DNA of 64,000 nucleotides. It comes from Gracilariopsis chorda. Lineage: Eukaryota > Rhodophyta > Florideophyceae > Gracilariales > Gracilariaceae. The notes beneath the pieces were generated by a model. The model did not search any database. It saw only the letters and a program-made list of their open reading frames with translations, and had not been told where the DNA came from. This document shows positions 52,592 through 62,940 of the stretch, one piece after another. Position 1 is the stretch's first letter. Every line of letters starts with the position of its first letter. Location of the stretch: positions 1 through 64,000 of the forward strand of contig NBIV01000142.1 in assembly GCA_003194525.1 (NCBI GenBank). The letters run 5' to 3'. A program made the translations under genes and the position numbers.

Positions 52592-53243
52592 TGTTAGAAT
52601 TAGTTATTATTTACCTTTCTTTGAGTATAGTTGGCTCTACCATCAGTTCTAACGCGCACGAAGCAGGTAGTTTTATTGTACTCGATCTGATGAAGACATT
52701 GGTTACCCGTTTCCCATGCCGAACTGGCCTCAAAGCCGAGTTGACATGTTCGTGACACCCTGTGACTATGACATGACAACATGCTCATGTCGAAGAAGTC
52801 TTGGTTGACCACGTGGACATATTGTCTCAAAAGTACACGTTGCCTACTACTCACAACGTGGACAGACACTTCACAGGTTACAGCAGGGATCGAACAGTCA
52901 TGGAAGATTCCCGAGGGAGTCGTGCCAAGTCATCACTGGCACCCTGGGTTCATGCCAGATCATCAAGACCTTGTCTGACGACAATTGATCAGCATTGATG
53001 GAATTTGCCAAGTCATCAAACGACTAGATCTGGCACTAAACCCTGTAAACCAGTCGCGTACGGAGGCCAGCACGAACACCAAGCATCATACCATATAACT
53101 CGGACGAATTCTCATCGACTAGTGGCACTGATAGAACTAGACTAGAACCTCTATATAAACCCCGATGGATGTTCCGAACTTCTAATTCGGATCATCACCA
53201 TCAACCTCCATCCATTTCAACCACTGCACCTCTGTTCCTAACA
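52592..53243 (+). repeat. Gypsy-C 3' LTR
   Basis: Begins TGTTAGAATTAG, ends CTGTTCCTAACA (TG/CA intact), 652 bases, same length as the 5' copy. The next five bases are GTCAC, matching GTCAT on the other side with one mismatch. Confidence 0.92.
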
Positions 53244-53593
53244 GTCACCTTCTGTTTTTCTATTTGAATACACCCAGATCTGAGATCAAGGGCAGAGAAT
53301 ACTTTCACTTCTCTTAATGGGTTCCAGAATTCATCAATTTTTGGTAGTGGTACTTGAGTTTTAATAGTATGCTTATTGAGAGCACGATAGTTAATACATA
53401 TACTTAATCTTTCATTTGTCTTTTTAATAAAAAGAACGGGGCTTTCCAAAGCACATATGTCTGGCATTATGAAACCACAAGCTAATAGCTCTGCAAGTTC
53501 CTTTTTCATTCCTTGTAGTTCCATCTTTGACAAGTTTTGAATCGTTCCCTTTTTCGGTTTTGCTCCTTCCACGAGATCTTTCTTCATTTCCAA
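53244..53593 (-). pseudogene. Gypsy-G reverse transcriptase, first half
   Basis: Minus frame from 53593: KKDLVEGAKPKKGTIQNLSK, LQGMKKELAELLACGFIMPD, ALESPVLFIKKTNERLSICI, NYRALNKHTIKTQVPLPKID and VKVFSALDLRSGCIQIEKQK, the last being the first palm Asp block ('FSKIDL.SGYHQI'). It breaks off at the gypsy-C border and continues at 33883. Open throughout. Confidence 0.88.
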
Positions 53594-53857
53594 CGCTCTA
53601 TGAGGAGGTAGTTCTCTTGGCTACTTCTTTTCGAAAATGTGTTCATAATCTTTTGACCGCTGTTTGAACTCAATGAAACTTGTAATATTAATTAATTTTG
53701 ATTCTCTCTTTCACTGTACCTTAAAACTTTATCAACACTTTAACTTTAAATTATGCTCAGACTTAGACTTGTCTGGACTTCCCTTCACAACAACATGATA
53801 CCTCATGGATTTACTTTTCCTTACAACCCTCGCGAATGTGTTACTGTTAAGTAGGAA

Positions 53858-54290
53858 TTACGATCGGGATGTGGCCTCGTACGTACCAGATTCTGCGTCC
53901 AGAATAACTTGCTTACCTCCCAAATCAATGACCATGCGATTTGGCTTCAAATCTATAAGTGAGTTTATGCCTGATAGCCATGACTTGCCTATTATTACGT
54001 CATATCGTGTCAAGTCTACAGCATATAATTTAATGCCAAGGCAAACTTCATAAATCTTTGGAGTTAGCACCATCCCACAATTCTGCTTTTTAATCTGACT
54101 TTTTAACTTGCCGATCTAAGTTCTCTGTAAACTCTTTTGGGATTAAAATCTCCTGACAGCCATTGTCTATCAAGAGTTTTCATTTATGTGGATCTAAATT
54201 TTTCACTTCTCCATTGAAGATTAGTAACTTATTAGTTCTCGCGACTTTTCTTTCTCTAACTGAAAAAATGTGCATATATTCATAGTTTCA
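53858..54290 (-). pseudogene. Gypsy-G protease
   Basis: The minus strand gives KLLIDNGCQEILIPKEFTEN (about 54170-54130, retropepsin 'LIDTGA/S' with Thr changed to Asn) and, after a stop, KLYAVDLTRYDVIIGKSWLS with SLIDLKPNRMVIDL ('YDVILG..WL'). One or two stops. Confidence 0.75.
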
Positions 54291-54919
54291 CTTTCTTTAT
54301 GGTGGATAGAAACCTTATCCTGACTTCTCTTTCTGTACTTTTGACGATTTAGATATTCATTATGAGCTGGGCCGCGCTAATGTAGAAGGCGTTAGCGCTT
54401 TCATTAGCTTTTTGGCTTGATACCTTCTTAATCTCTCCCCTATAAAGATTTGTAAAGGTATTAGGGGTTACATGTCGTTTCAAAGGAGGCCATGCACCAG
54501 TAAACAGGGTTGCACGCCCTTTCGAGCGCTTGCAAAAATCTCTCTCGGTGCAACGCCTTCCTGCCATTCAAAAAATTCACCATCATCAGCAGCAGCAGCA
54601 GCAAAGCTCAAAGCTTATTGACTGCTGCTGCATGTTGAATGCTTCTGATGCGTAGTGCCTTGCACTACAGTCAATGACTACAGTGCCATCCAATTGCCGT
54701 CAACTGCACTTACATCACCAAAGTGGAAGTCAAAAATAAATCAAGTTTAAAGTCTGGGCTTTACTATATCTTTGGATCCATCAACCAAAGTTTTGCTCTA
54801 GTGCAGCATGCAGAACCGTCTTTGCTGCGCAAAGCTAACGATATATCCGATGGCCTATTGTTCACTCTCTTATCATATCTTCTTGCTAGCCAAACTTCTT
54901 TCTTACATGCGAAACAAAG
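54291..54919. other. Disrupted stretch between gypsy-G gag and protease
   Basis: The gag/protease junction is interrupted here. It holds a 72-codon minus ORF (54349-54567) of unknown nature, a CAG repeat and AT-rich sequence. Probably a small insertion, edges not resolved. Confidence 0.4.
54588..54603. repeat. Short (CAG)n microsatellite
   Basis: catcatcagcagcagcagcagc: five CAG units after two CAT units. Confidence 0.85.
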
Positions 54920-55543
54920 TTAAACTTCTAAACATCCTTTCATTTCTTCTTTTGATATGGTGCGTATCCTTCTTACATTGCGACTTCCAATTTCCATTGG
55001 CGTTGGCCCATTACTTCCAGATGTACTGCTCCCTGAATGGTTTCCTCTCCAGGTATCGTTACGAAATATGTGACCTATTTTATCAGCAATCTTCATTGTT
55101 TCTTGAATATTAGTCGGTTCAGACTTTACTACATCAATTTTGGTTCTTGGTTCTAGGCCTTGACTATAATAAAACAATTGTTCTGATGTATTCATGGTTT
55201 GTATCTGTAATAACCACTTCGTAAATTCTTGGTTATAGGATCGTACAGTACTAAACGTGCCAATCTGTTTTAACTCAGTTTTCTTCGAAGTGGTTGTTCT
55301 CTATTAACAGACTCAACACATTCTAAGACTTTGGATTCAAATATGTCGTATGATATTAGTTCATCAGGTGATGAGTTCGCACCATTGTAGTGCATTACGG
55401 CTCATATAGTTTACAATCTATTTAATATTTTTCATCAATTCATGGTTGATGTACACTAATAAAAATATTTTCCAATCCTTTTACCCAACTACGTACAGCT
55501 TAACCGGAAAACTGGTTGGAATTTCCTACTTTTAGTGTAGGAA
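54920..55543 (-). pseudogene. Gypsy-G gag (C-terminal part)
   Basis: Minus frames from 55543: NQFSG-stop-AVRSWVKGLENIF and VHQP-stop-IDEKY (capsid), then from 55195 MNTSEQLFYYSQGLEPRTKI, KSEPTNIQETMKIADKIGHI and NGPTPMEIGS, the end of a retrotransposon gag ('YIRGL...I..EV....P.TL.EA', 'PMEIG'). The N-terminus is cut by the solo LTR at 55544. Confidence 0.75.
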
Positions 55544-56214
55544 TGTTAGATTTAGTTACTATTTTACCATTTTTGAGTACAGTTGGCTCCAGCGTCAGTT
55601 GTAACATGTCTAAGTTTCCAATGTTTATTCTACTAGATCTCCAGAAGAGATAGGTACCTATTTGACATACCTACCTGGCCTCAAAGCCGAGTTGACATGT
55701 TTTGTGACATACTGTCAGTATGACACGACAACAAGCTTATGTCACAAAAGCCCCGAGCGACCACGTGGACAAATTTGGCTCCGAAATGCATGTGGCCTAC
55801 TATTTCCAACGTTAACAAACAGCCTACGAGGGACAGCAATGATCAAACGGTCATAGAAGGTTCTGGAAAGATCCGTGCCAAGTCATCATGAGCACTTTGA
55901 GGTTATGCCAGATCATCAAGACCCTGTCGGTTGCCCATCCTCGCCAGGTAGTAGAACAAGTCTTCAGCTGGGGAATTTGCCAAGTCATCAAACGCTTAGA
56001 TCTGGCATTATCCCGGTAGTCCACCCACATATGAAGGCCAACGAGAAGACCAAGCATAATGCCGTTAATCACGGACGATGTCTCATTGAGTAGGGGCACT
56101 GATAGAACTAGATTAGACCCTCTACACAACCCCCAATGGACGCTCCGAACTTCAACTCGGATCATCACCATCGACTTCCAACCACTCTCAACTATTGCAC
56201 CTTTGTTCCTAACA
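55544..56214 (+). repeat. Solo LTR of the gypsy-C family
   Basis: 671 bases, begins TGTTAGATTTAG, ends TTGTTCCTAACA. Same internal blocks as the gypsy-C LTRs (for example gtgccaagtcatca, aagaccctgtc, gggcactgatagaacta) but more diverged. No gypsy-C interior adjoins it. Flanking AGGAA and AGGTG share three of five bases, so the target duplication is uncertain. Confidence 0.85.
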
Positions 56215-56530
56215 AGGTGTACATTGGTTAGTATTTGTCACGGGTTGTAGTGCACACGCGTTGGTTTAGATATGGTTTTTATTCTGCACATTATTATTGG
56301 GCACTGCCCAGCTTCCTGCATGAAAGCTGAGCATTTCGTCCACATAAATGCCCACCGTTTGGTGTCGCCACTTTACCGAGTGAAAAACAGGCATTAAGCA
56401 ACTCGCATACCAGTAAATTCCGGGGGCCTTTCGTCCGCATACCCTTCACCCCCACAAAAGCACCGGGCGTCCTCCACCGTTTTTCTTGCGCAACATGGTA
56501 CTCTGGAGGAAGGCTGATGCTTCGAGTAGT
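56215..56530. other. Region between solo LTR and gypsy-H gag
   Basis: Should hold the leader or 5' LTR of gypsy-H, but I cannot define it. A 98-codon minus ORF (56294-56590) overlaps the gag start and is probably a shadow. Confidence 0.35.
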
Positions 56531-57649
56531 ATGGCCACTTGGCTTATGTTTGGCGGTGAACAAGTCGAAGTTTGAAAGTTCTTTTTCCACTTCAAGAATG
56601 TCTTAATGAGAGGAAAGCCTGACAATGAAAAAGCAACTGAGCTTCTATGTCCTCTTGAGGCAAAAGCATCTTACTACTACTTTAGTACCTATGGCGCGGA
56701 CAGCCCATTGCTACCCGTAGCAGATGAATACAAGACCGTAAAGGCCGGACTCGTCAAAGCATTTGCAGAGAATGTCGAGCCCCAAGAATACATCCGAAGA
56801 GCAATGATGTATAGAATGCGCTCTGGTGATACACTAGTATCTCTGCAGGAGATGGATATCCGCTACAGCAGGGCGTAGTTCAATATGAAAGCCAAATTTG
56901 GACTGCTAAGGCATGCAGCGACCAAACACCTGGACATGACACAGTTCGTTCTTCTTCGCGGTTCTACTCAGTATAATTTTCCTAAGGAAACGATCAAAGA
57001 CTTTGTCTCCTGCCCAGAAACTCTGAACTGTTCTTTTAATACTAGGACAGCGCTCGGTATCAAAAGGTCTGAGAAAATGCGGATTCCTCGCCGACCAGAG
57101 CAGACGGTGCGGGGTCTAGAATCCAAAGCAGAAGACTTCACGCAGAAGTGTGCACATCAAACACTACTGGTACAAAAAGAGCAGAGTGATCAAAGTTTTG
57201 ACGGAAATTTTAGAACCTGTTCTTTCTGTCAAAAGCCAGGACATGGCGCCAGTGGGTGCTCCTCAAGCCTACACCGTGACACCAAATGCGGGCGTTGTCA
57301 TAAGCTTAGACATTCTGTGGCTACTTGTTGGTCCAAGACTCCTATTGAGAAAGAAATCCATGTTCGACTCGTGGAAGCAAGCTTCGAATCTAAAGCAGAG
57401 GAACCTCTGAGAAAGAGAATTCCTATTCATCACCCAGATGCCACTGCCGCACAAGTCAATTTAGTCACCGAAGAACAAGAAAAGAATCCTGTTGTGGCAA
57501 CAAAATGGGACCCAGATGGCAGAGCACTTCCTAAGCAACCACAAACCTCGAGGGTTTATATCGGTTCATTGCTGAACCCGAAAGACCAACATCCATCTAC
57601 AAAGTCTAAGGGCATAATAGGTCTTACTGGCCCAACGGTATACAGATAA
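56531..57649 (+). pseudogene. Gypsy-H gag with two zinc knuckles
   Basis: The frame begins MATWLMFGGEQVEV, one TGA, then KFFFHFKNVLMRGKPDNEKA, LLCPLEAKASYYYFSTYGAD, YKTVKAGLVKAFAENVEPQE, a TAG at 56876, then a second open frame to 57649. CSFCQKPGHGASGC and CGRCHKLRHSVATC are both CX2CX4HX4C. Two knuckles 19 residues apart and only two or three stops make this one of the best preserved genes of the window. Confidence 0.85.
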
Positions 57650-57729
57650 CGTAGAAAGGCAGCTGTTCGAAAGAAAGGTGCGAGAAAAAAGACAGTTACA
57701 AGAGCTAAAAAATCAACTCCAGAACACGT

Positions 57730-58270
57730 TTGAAGTTACAATGTGTCCATTGGACTGGCCACTGCCCCTTGCGGGCTCAATTCAGCCAGTTACTACTTGG
57801 AAACGCGGAGGAGGCCAGACGCGAAATTAGGAAGTTGTTCGTAAAGGGAACCAACACACGAAAAGTAAAAGTGGTGGAAACTGGGATCAGCCCGAGGAGA
57901 CTAACGGTAGTGATCATGAAGCTATACGGCACAACCGTACACGCACTACTCGACTCCGGAGCCGTACTAAACCTTTATCTCTAAAATTATGCGCACGGCT
58001 GTCCCTCTCCCTCAACCTAACGTAAACAAGAAAAAGTCGCTTATGGGACCTCTTCCACAGTTCGAGGGGTACTTAGCGACATTCCTGTTGCCTTTCGATA
58101 TTCGAAAGTCACATTGAACTTTATCGTCATAGATGAGACCCCAGTTGATGAGATAGTCAGTTGTCAGGTGTTAGAGGAAATAATGGCTTGCCTCGATCTT
58201 GGGAATAAAACCATTTCTTTTACTATCGATGGAGTAACATCTGTGTTAGAACTACAGTATGACCAGTGAG
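57730..58270 (+). pseudogene. Gypsy-H protease
   Basis: HALLDSGAVLNLYL (about 57943-57984, DSG active site intact) is followed by a stop, and in another frame SKVTLNFIVIDETPVDEIVS with CLDLGNKTISFTIDG ('..V...I...LGM..L......I.....'). Upstream sequence (57650-57900) is the spacer. Confidence 0.75.
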
Positions 58271-59390
58271 TTTTTGAGTTTTTAGAATTCGAGACTGATA
58301 GTGAAGATTTTGCGTCCATCTCGGACCTTGTTCCGTCCTCATCGAGCTCGGAGGAAGAGAATGATGACCTAGTACTGTCCGTACAAGACGTGGAACCGTT
58401 TGAAACGACCTCTTAAGCACAGAAAATGCTAAAGAACTTCCCGACCTCATTGGAGCAGACACAGAAGATGAAGGATGCGGTCCAGGCATGGAGATCATAC
58501 CCATGAAAGACCAATATGATGAAGATGCGAATTCCCTACTTCTCGCAGCAAAATTGAGACATTTACCGAGACAGATTCAGAAAACGTTTGTGAAGAAGTC
58601 AGGGGATTAACACCTCACGGCCTAGTCCCTGACAGACTTGCGTCCTTCGGACGTTCCAGTGAAGCACTCTTTTCAGCTCATAGATACTAACTCAATCCAC
58701 TACCCTGCAAGGTACCTCTCACCACGCCATAACCACCTCGTCAAAGAGGAAATTGAGAACATATTGAAGACAGGTATCATTACGCCCGCCACCTCAGCAT
58801 GGTCTTTCCTTATTGTCATAGCCACTAGAAAAGATGACAAGCAACGCTTCTGCGTAGAATGCTGAACTCTCAATGCCAGGATGAAGGGTGATAGAAGGCC
58901 TCTCCCTAAGATTGGAGAGATATTCGACGACCCAGCAGAAGCCTGCAATTCACCACACTAGACCTTTTCTCCGAATATTGGCAGGTTTGGGTATCGTAGA
59001 TATGTAAGGGTGCCAATACCTTTTGTTGAAGATTCGGCACGTAGGAAAGTGAAGTAATGCCTTTCGGCCTAATGAACCCGCCAGCTACATTTCAGCGGTT
59101 GATGGATGTAGTACCCAGAGGATTGAAGTATGTTTGGGAGTACTTAGATGATGTCGTGATATATTCAGAGTGTATGGAAGACCATCTGACACATTGTCAA
59201 AGTTCTGTTTGCTCGGATCCGAAACAATGGGTTGAAATGGAAAGGGGCAACTTGTAGTTTTGCTCAGTCCATAGTCAAAGTATTTGGACAAATTAGGGAC
59301 AATTCAGGAGTTCATGTAGACCCAGAGAAAATCGCAGCCATACAGAAGGCCCCAAGCTCTTCGTCTACAACGGAAGTGCGAAGCTTTTTT
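58270..59390 (+). pseudogene. Gypsy-H reverse transcriptase
   Basis: 58638-58865: VKHSFQLIDTNSIHYPARYL, KEEIENILKTGIITPATSAW, SFLIVIATRKDDKQRFCVEC, then RPLPKIGEIFDDPAE. A decayed palm follows (58950-59050). 59057-59257: MPFGLMNPPATFQRLMDVVP and VWEYLDDVVIYSECMEDHLT (catalytic YLDD intact). The thumb is broken (VDPEKIAAIQKAP near 59320). At least five frameshifts or stops. Confidence 0.85.
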
Positions 59391-60860
59391 TGCTGAGTGG
59401 GGTACCACAGAAAATCCATTCCAAGCTTCGCTGAACTATCAGCCATTTTTCATGAAGCCACATCGTCAAAGAGGAAATTATGTTGGACACCAGAAATGCA
59501 GGATGCATTTGACCATCTTAAATACAAAATTACATCACCTCCTGTGCTTGTATTACCAGACTTTAATCAACCTTTCATAGTAAAGACCGATGCCTAGTCG
59601 ATATCGGTTGGCATCGTACTATCACAAAAGAAAGACGATGGGAAGATCCACCCTACTCAATATTCCAGCCGTACTATGAACGAGGCTGAACGACGGTACT
59701 CCGCATGTGAAAGGAAAGCTCTGGCAGTAGTCTTTGCTCTTAAGAAGTTTAGGATATATCTCTTGTCATCGATGCCATTCACGCTGATCATCGATCACCA
59801 AGCATTACAGTATACCTTTAAGAAAAAGTGTATCTACGGTAGTGTAGTGCAATACATTCTCGCGTACGGGCGATGGTGAAACTCATATCTGAGGTGTACT
59901 CGGTGCGAGCGATGAAGCGGGATGCATGAATTTTAGCCCCCGTTTACCGGGCTAATTAGCGGTCGGGTTACCCAGGGTGGTTATGGGAACATTCATATTT
60001 TGTGGTATTTGCCTGGCAAGGGTGGTGGACACGTGGCTACAGCCCCGGCCAGGAGGCCCAAAATGGCTACTTATTTTAGTGTAGTTTAGGGGTTAATTTT
60101 ACTTAGGCTAGTGCACTACCTACTGTACTGCACTGAACTAGTACTTGAGCGTCGGCCGCACGACGGCGAGCTCACCAAGAAAAGAAAGAAGGGGTTCGGC
60201 TCTGACTCTATTCGCCATGCGAAGTGTCTAACTCCTCGCGGAGGTACACCGCTTGCCCGGTAGTTTCACCCGACTCGCACCACCGAGGAGACCGTGCTCG
60301 TCGTACCCAGTGGGTTGTGACCACTCGTGGTATTCATTGTTGTCGTGTGACCGCCCGTACAGGCCCTATCTCCGCCCCAGTTTTGGGTATTGATATTACC
60401 GACGTGTGTCGTGAGACCGTGAGACCATCTCTTCCCCTCATATCCCCTAACCGCCGCGCGGTGCGTGTTCGTGTGTGTGTATCGGCACCCCCCCTCCGGG
60501 GTCTGTTCCCGCTTTCCGCACGCCCCCGTCGGGTGGTCCCTTTCCCTCTCTTGCTCCCCTGCTCGCAGGCTACTTCCGTACCAGCCGTGGTTCCGACCCG
60601 TTCTAACCCCTAAACCTCCGAGGTACATCCAGGCTCCCGACGGAGTTACACCCGTCATACGGGACATGGAGGGCTCTACCCAGCTGGGCCTACCTCTCCA
60701 AGAGAGCAAGGCTTCGAGCTGCCTTGGGTGCCTTTCCCACACCGGGATTGCACCACAGGTAGAATAGCAAGGTGGATGGATCTTCTGGCCGAGTATGACT
60801 TTAAGAATACTGAGCCGTTAATAGTAATCAGGGAGCGGACTACGTTTCTAGGCTGGATAT
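59391..60860 (+). pseudogene. Gypsy-H RNase H, split by a solo LTR
   Basis: FAELSAIFHEATSSKRKLCW and LPDFNQPFIVKTDA, then stop (the family has DAS), RYSACERKALAVVFALKKFR, FTLIIDHQALQYTFKKK. At 59842 the solo LTR begins. After it, at 60763, the frame resumes ...IARWMDLLAEYDFKNTEPLI. Removing 59843-60757 plus one GGTAG restores the codons GGT-AGA-ATA exactly. Confidence 0.88.
59843..60757 (+). repeat. Solo LTR in gypsy-H, gypsy-A-like 3' end
   Basis: 915 bases, TG...CA ends (TGTAGTGCAATACATTC... to ...GATTGCACCACA), flanked by perfect GGTAG duplications (59838-59842, 60758-60762). The last 20 or so bases resemble the end of the gypsy-A LTR (…ATTGCACCACA). ORFs inside it (60224-60767) are fortuitous. 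A complete element has probably been lost here by LTR-LTR recombination. Confidence 0.9.
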
Positions 60861-60870
60861 AACGGGAACG

Positions 60871-62053
60871 ATGTCAGAAGAGGAACTAAGCCTATTCGTG
60901 CAAAATGCCAGTCTAGGAGATGACCCCGAAAGAGAACTAATAGCCACCAATTGTTTTCTTTCTGGCATGGATATTGAAGTACAAGACGTGCAGGAAAAAC
61001 GCCAAATTAAGAGAAATGCAAAAGGCTTTATTGTCTCGAATAAAAGCTTCATGAGGAGAACCCCGAAAGGATTGCGATCGATCCCCTTCGGACATGATAG
61101 GAAAACGATATTACGAGCTTTTCATGACAATATCAGTCATTGGAGAATAGATTGTACCACGAAAATTGTCGTGGGAAGTTATTGGTCGCCAACGGTATAT
61201 CGTGACGTCATGGACTATGTGAAGAGTTGCGATGGGTGTCAACGAGCAGTAGGATTTCCAGCCTATAAAAGTGGCCTTACGTATCCATTGATTGGGCTCT
61301 TTCATGCGTTTTCCATTGACTTTGTGGGACCACTACCTAGATCTCAGAAGGGAAATCGATTCATGTTAGTATATGTGGAGCACCTACCGAGATGGCCGAT
61401 TGCTCAGACCACTGTACCGGATTCAACCAAGTAGTTCTAAAATTCATACGCAAATCGATCATAAAATCATTCGGTCGTCCAAGGCTCATTATATCTGATA
61501 ATGCAACCGGCGTCCGGGCTAAAGCACTCATCAGATTCATGAAAAAAAGTGTATCCTGTGGAAGACGATGCTGGCTTATGCGCCCATGTCAAATAGGAGG
61601 GCAGAAAGAATGTTTGGGACCTTGCAAGGTGCAGTGGCCAAAGACGCTACCACGAGAGATGAAGAGTGGGACTGTGCTTTGTCAAGAGTACCCTATGGAT
61701 ATTGGAGACGCCAGATGGTAGATGGAAAGTCTCCATTTGAGCTGCTATACGGCCGAACACCACGAATGAGCAACCACGAGCACACTGCACTTGTTGCCCA
61801 CTACAGTGATATGCACAGGATTCTAGAGCTGATGTACGCAGAAAGAGGTACAGTAATTCGTGCTCTACGCCAAAACGACGTGGCAAAAGGACAAGCACTC
61901 AACGCTAAGAGGAAATGGGCTCCATTTGAGTCCATGTTCTACGGCCCCTGCCGAGTAATAAGAGCATTGCACCCACGCTATGTTCTAAGTAGCCCATATC
62001 GAAGGGTCTCCGGGGAATCTATAAATGCCAGACGCCTGGTCTTGTACTATTGA
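60871..62053 (+). pseudogene. Gypsy-H integrase
   Basis: 60871-61434: LRAFHDNISHWRIDCTTKIV and YVKSCDGCQRAVGF form the HHCC finger; FHAFSIDFVGPLPRSQKGNR carries the first core Asp. A degraded middle holds LIISDNATG (second Asp block, about 61488-61514). 61568-62053: MSNRRAERMFGTLQGAVAKD carries the catalytic Glu, then VDGKSPFELLYGRTPRMSNH, DMHRILELMYAERGTVIRAL and FYGPCRVIRALHPRYVLSSP, a GPF/Y-like end. No chromodomain follows. Confidence 0.85.
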
Positions 62054-62060
62054 AGTCCTG

Positions 62061-62940
62061 TTCATCTTCAGGAGTGGAGTACACAAGCAATTGTGGTGGG
62101 AGTTACTGCGTACAACTCAGGAAATGTATTAGCTGCCAGGCAGAACAATTGCTGGCACCTATTTGTGTTTATGTATGCAAATAGAATCCATGCGTAGTGT
62201 CAACTGAAAAGCTAGACCGGAACCAGATCATCAATGTCCCCTTTCAACTTCATCATACTGCAAGTATTTGATGATACTTTCCCCTCGGTCTTTGCGATAG
62301 GCCTACACATGACGACCGTCCGAGACCTGAACTGGATAGGCCAAGACAGCAAGAGCTCGACCACCTAGTTTCGTAGCAGAGGACATGACTTGATGAACCT
62401 TCTTCTGTCCGGCCAGGATGATTACCATTACAGCATGAAATCGAGGTTCATCTTCCTTCCGGTTGACCAGGCGACAGCTACTAGAACGTCTTTGAGGACC
62501 TTTCCGAGCTCCACAGTGAACTGAAGCAGACTAGTTTATCACACGTAACTGGCCCAAAGTAGCCTGAGAAAGAGCAGTGTAGGCTCTAAGCTTTTTCCGG
62601 CTCATGACGATATCTTGATCGATTAGTTCTGGATGGCGACGTCTGGGAGGCCCCAGGACCCATCGGAGGTACGAGAGTAACCTCATTTTCATTCTGGTTG
62701 ACATGGGTACCTCTATCAACGGAAGTTTTGAGATCCTGAACCCCCAGAAACGAATATAACGTTCCCTTTACGCCGGTAAAGACACTCAAAGCCAGTGAAT
62801 TCTTCACGGGGTTGACTCATGATTGAGAGAACCTGTCCAAACGAACGAATGGTGCTAACCAAGAGAATCACTAAAGCAATGATCTCCTGAACGGCTCATA
62901 TATACAAGAGCATACCAAAGCGAGTGAAGACCTCTTCCTA
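62061..62940 (-). pseudogene. Decayed minus-strand coding region downstream of the peptidase-like ORF
   Basis: Minus frames with stops, for example GVQDLKTSVDRGTHVNQNEN (62807-62586), FHAVMVIILAGQKKVHQVMS and KLGGRALAVLAYPVQVSDGR (about 62440-62320). Codon-like but not recognised. It may be the continuation of the peptidase-like protein or the 3' end of gypsy-H read backwards. Confidence 0.35.

Larger units (their letters stand above)
33889..53243 (+). mobile_element. Gypsy-C: full-length Ty3/Gypsy, inserted in gypsy-G RT and itself invaded three times
   Basis: Two 652-base LTRs (33889-34540 and 52592-53243) with flanking 5-mers GTCAT (33884-33888) and GTCAC (53244-53248) bound the element. 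Its insertion splits the gypsy-G RT in frame. Subtracting gypsy-B, the Helitron and a 367-bp insertion leaves about 7.6 kb, a normal Gypsy size. Order: LTR, iMet-type primer-binding site, leader ORF, gag, protease, RT, RNase H, integrase, chromodomain, extra ORF, polypurine tract (gaggggagag, 52580-52589), LTR. Confidence 0.9.
56531..62060 (+). mobile_element. Gypsy-H: Ty3/Gypsy element with a solo LTR inside its RNase H
   Basis: Plus-strand gag, protease, RT, RNase H and integrase in order, without an identified LTR pair. Distinct from A, B, C and G: it has two zinc knuckles and an integrase C-terminus without an obvious chromodomain. A 915-base solo LTR with perfect target duplication splits the RNase H in frame. 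Numerous stops. Confidence 0.85.

Noticed and set aside
56294-56590. 98-codon minus ORF as a host gene
   Set aside because: Overlaps the start of gypsy-H gag on the opposite strand; no domain. Most likely a shadow.
60224-60767. ORFs of 100-158 codons around 60.2-60.7 kb
   Set aside because: They lie inside the solo LTR, on both strands, Pro/Arg-rich from GC-rich sequence. No coding evidence.
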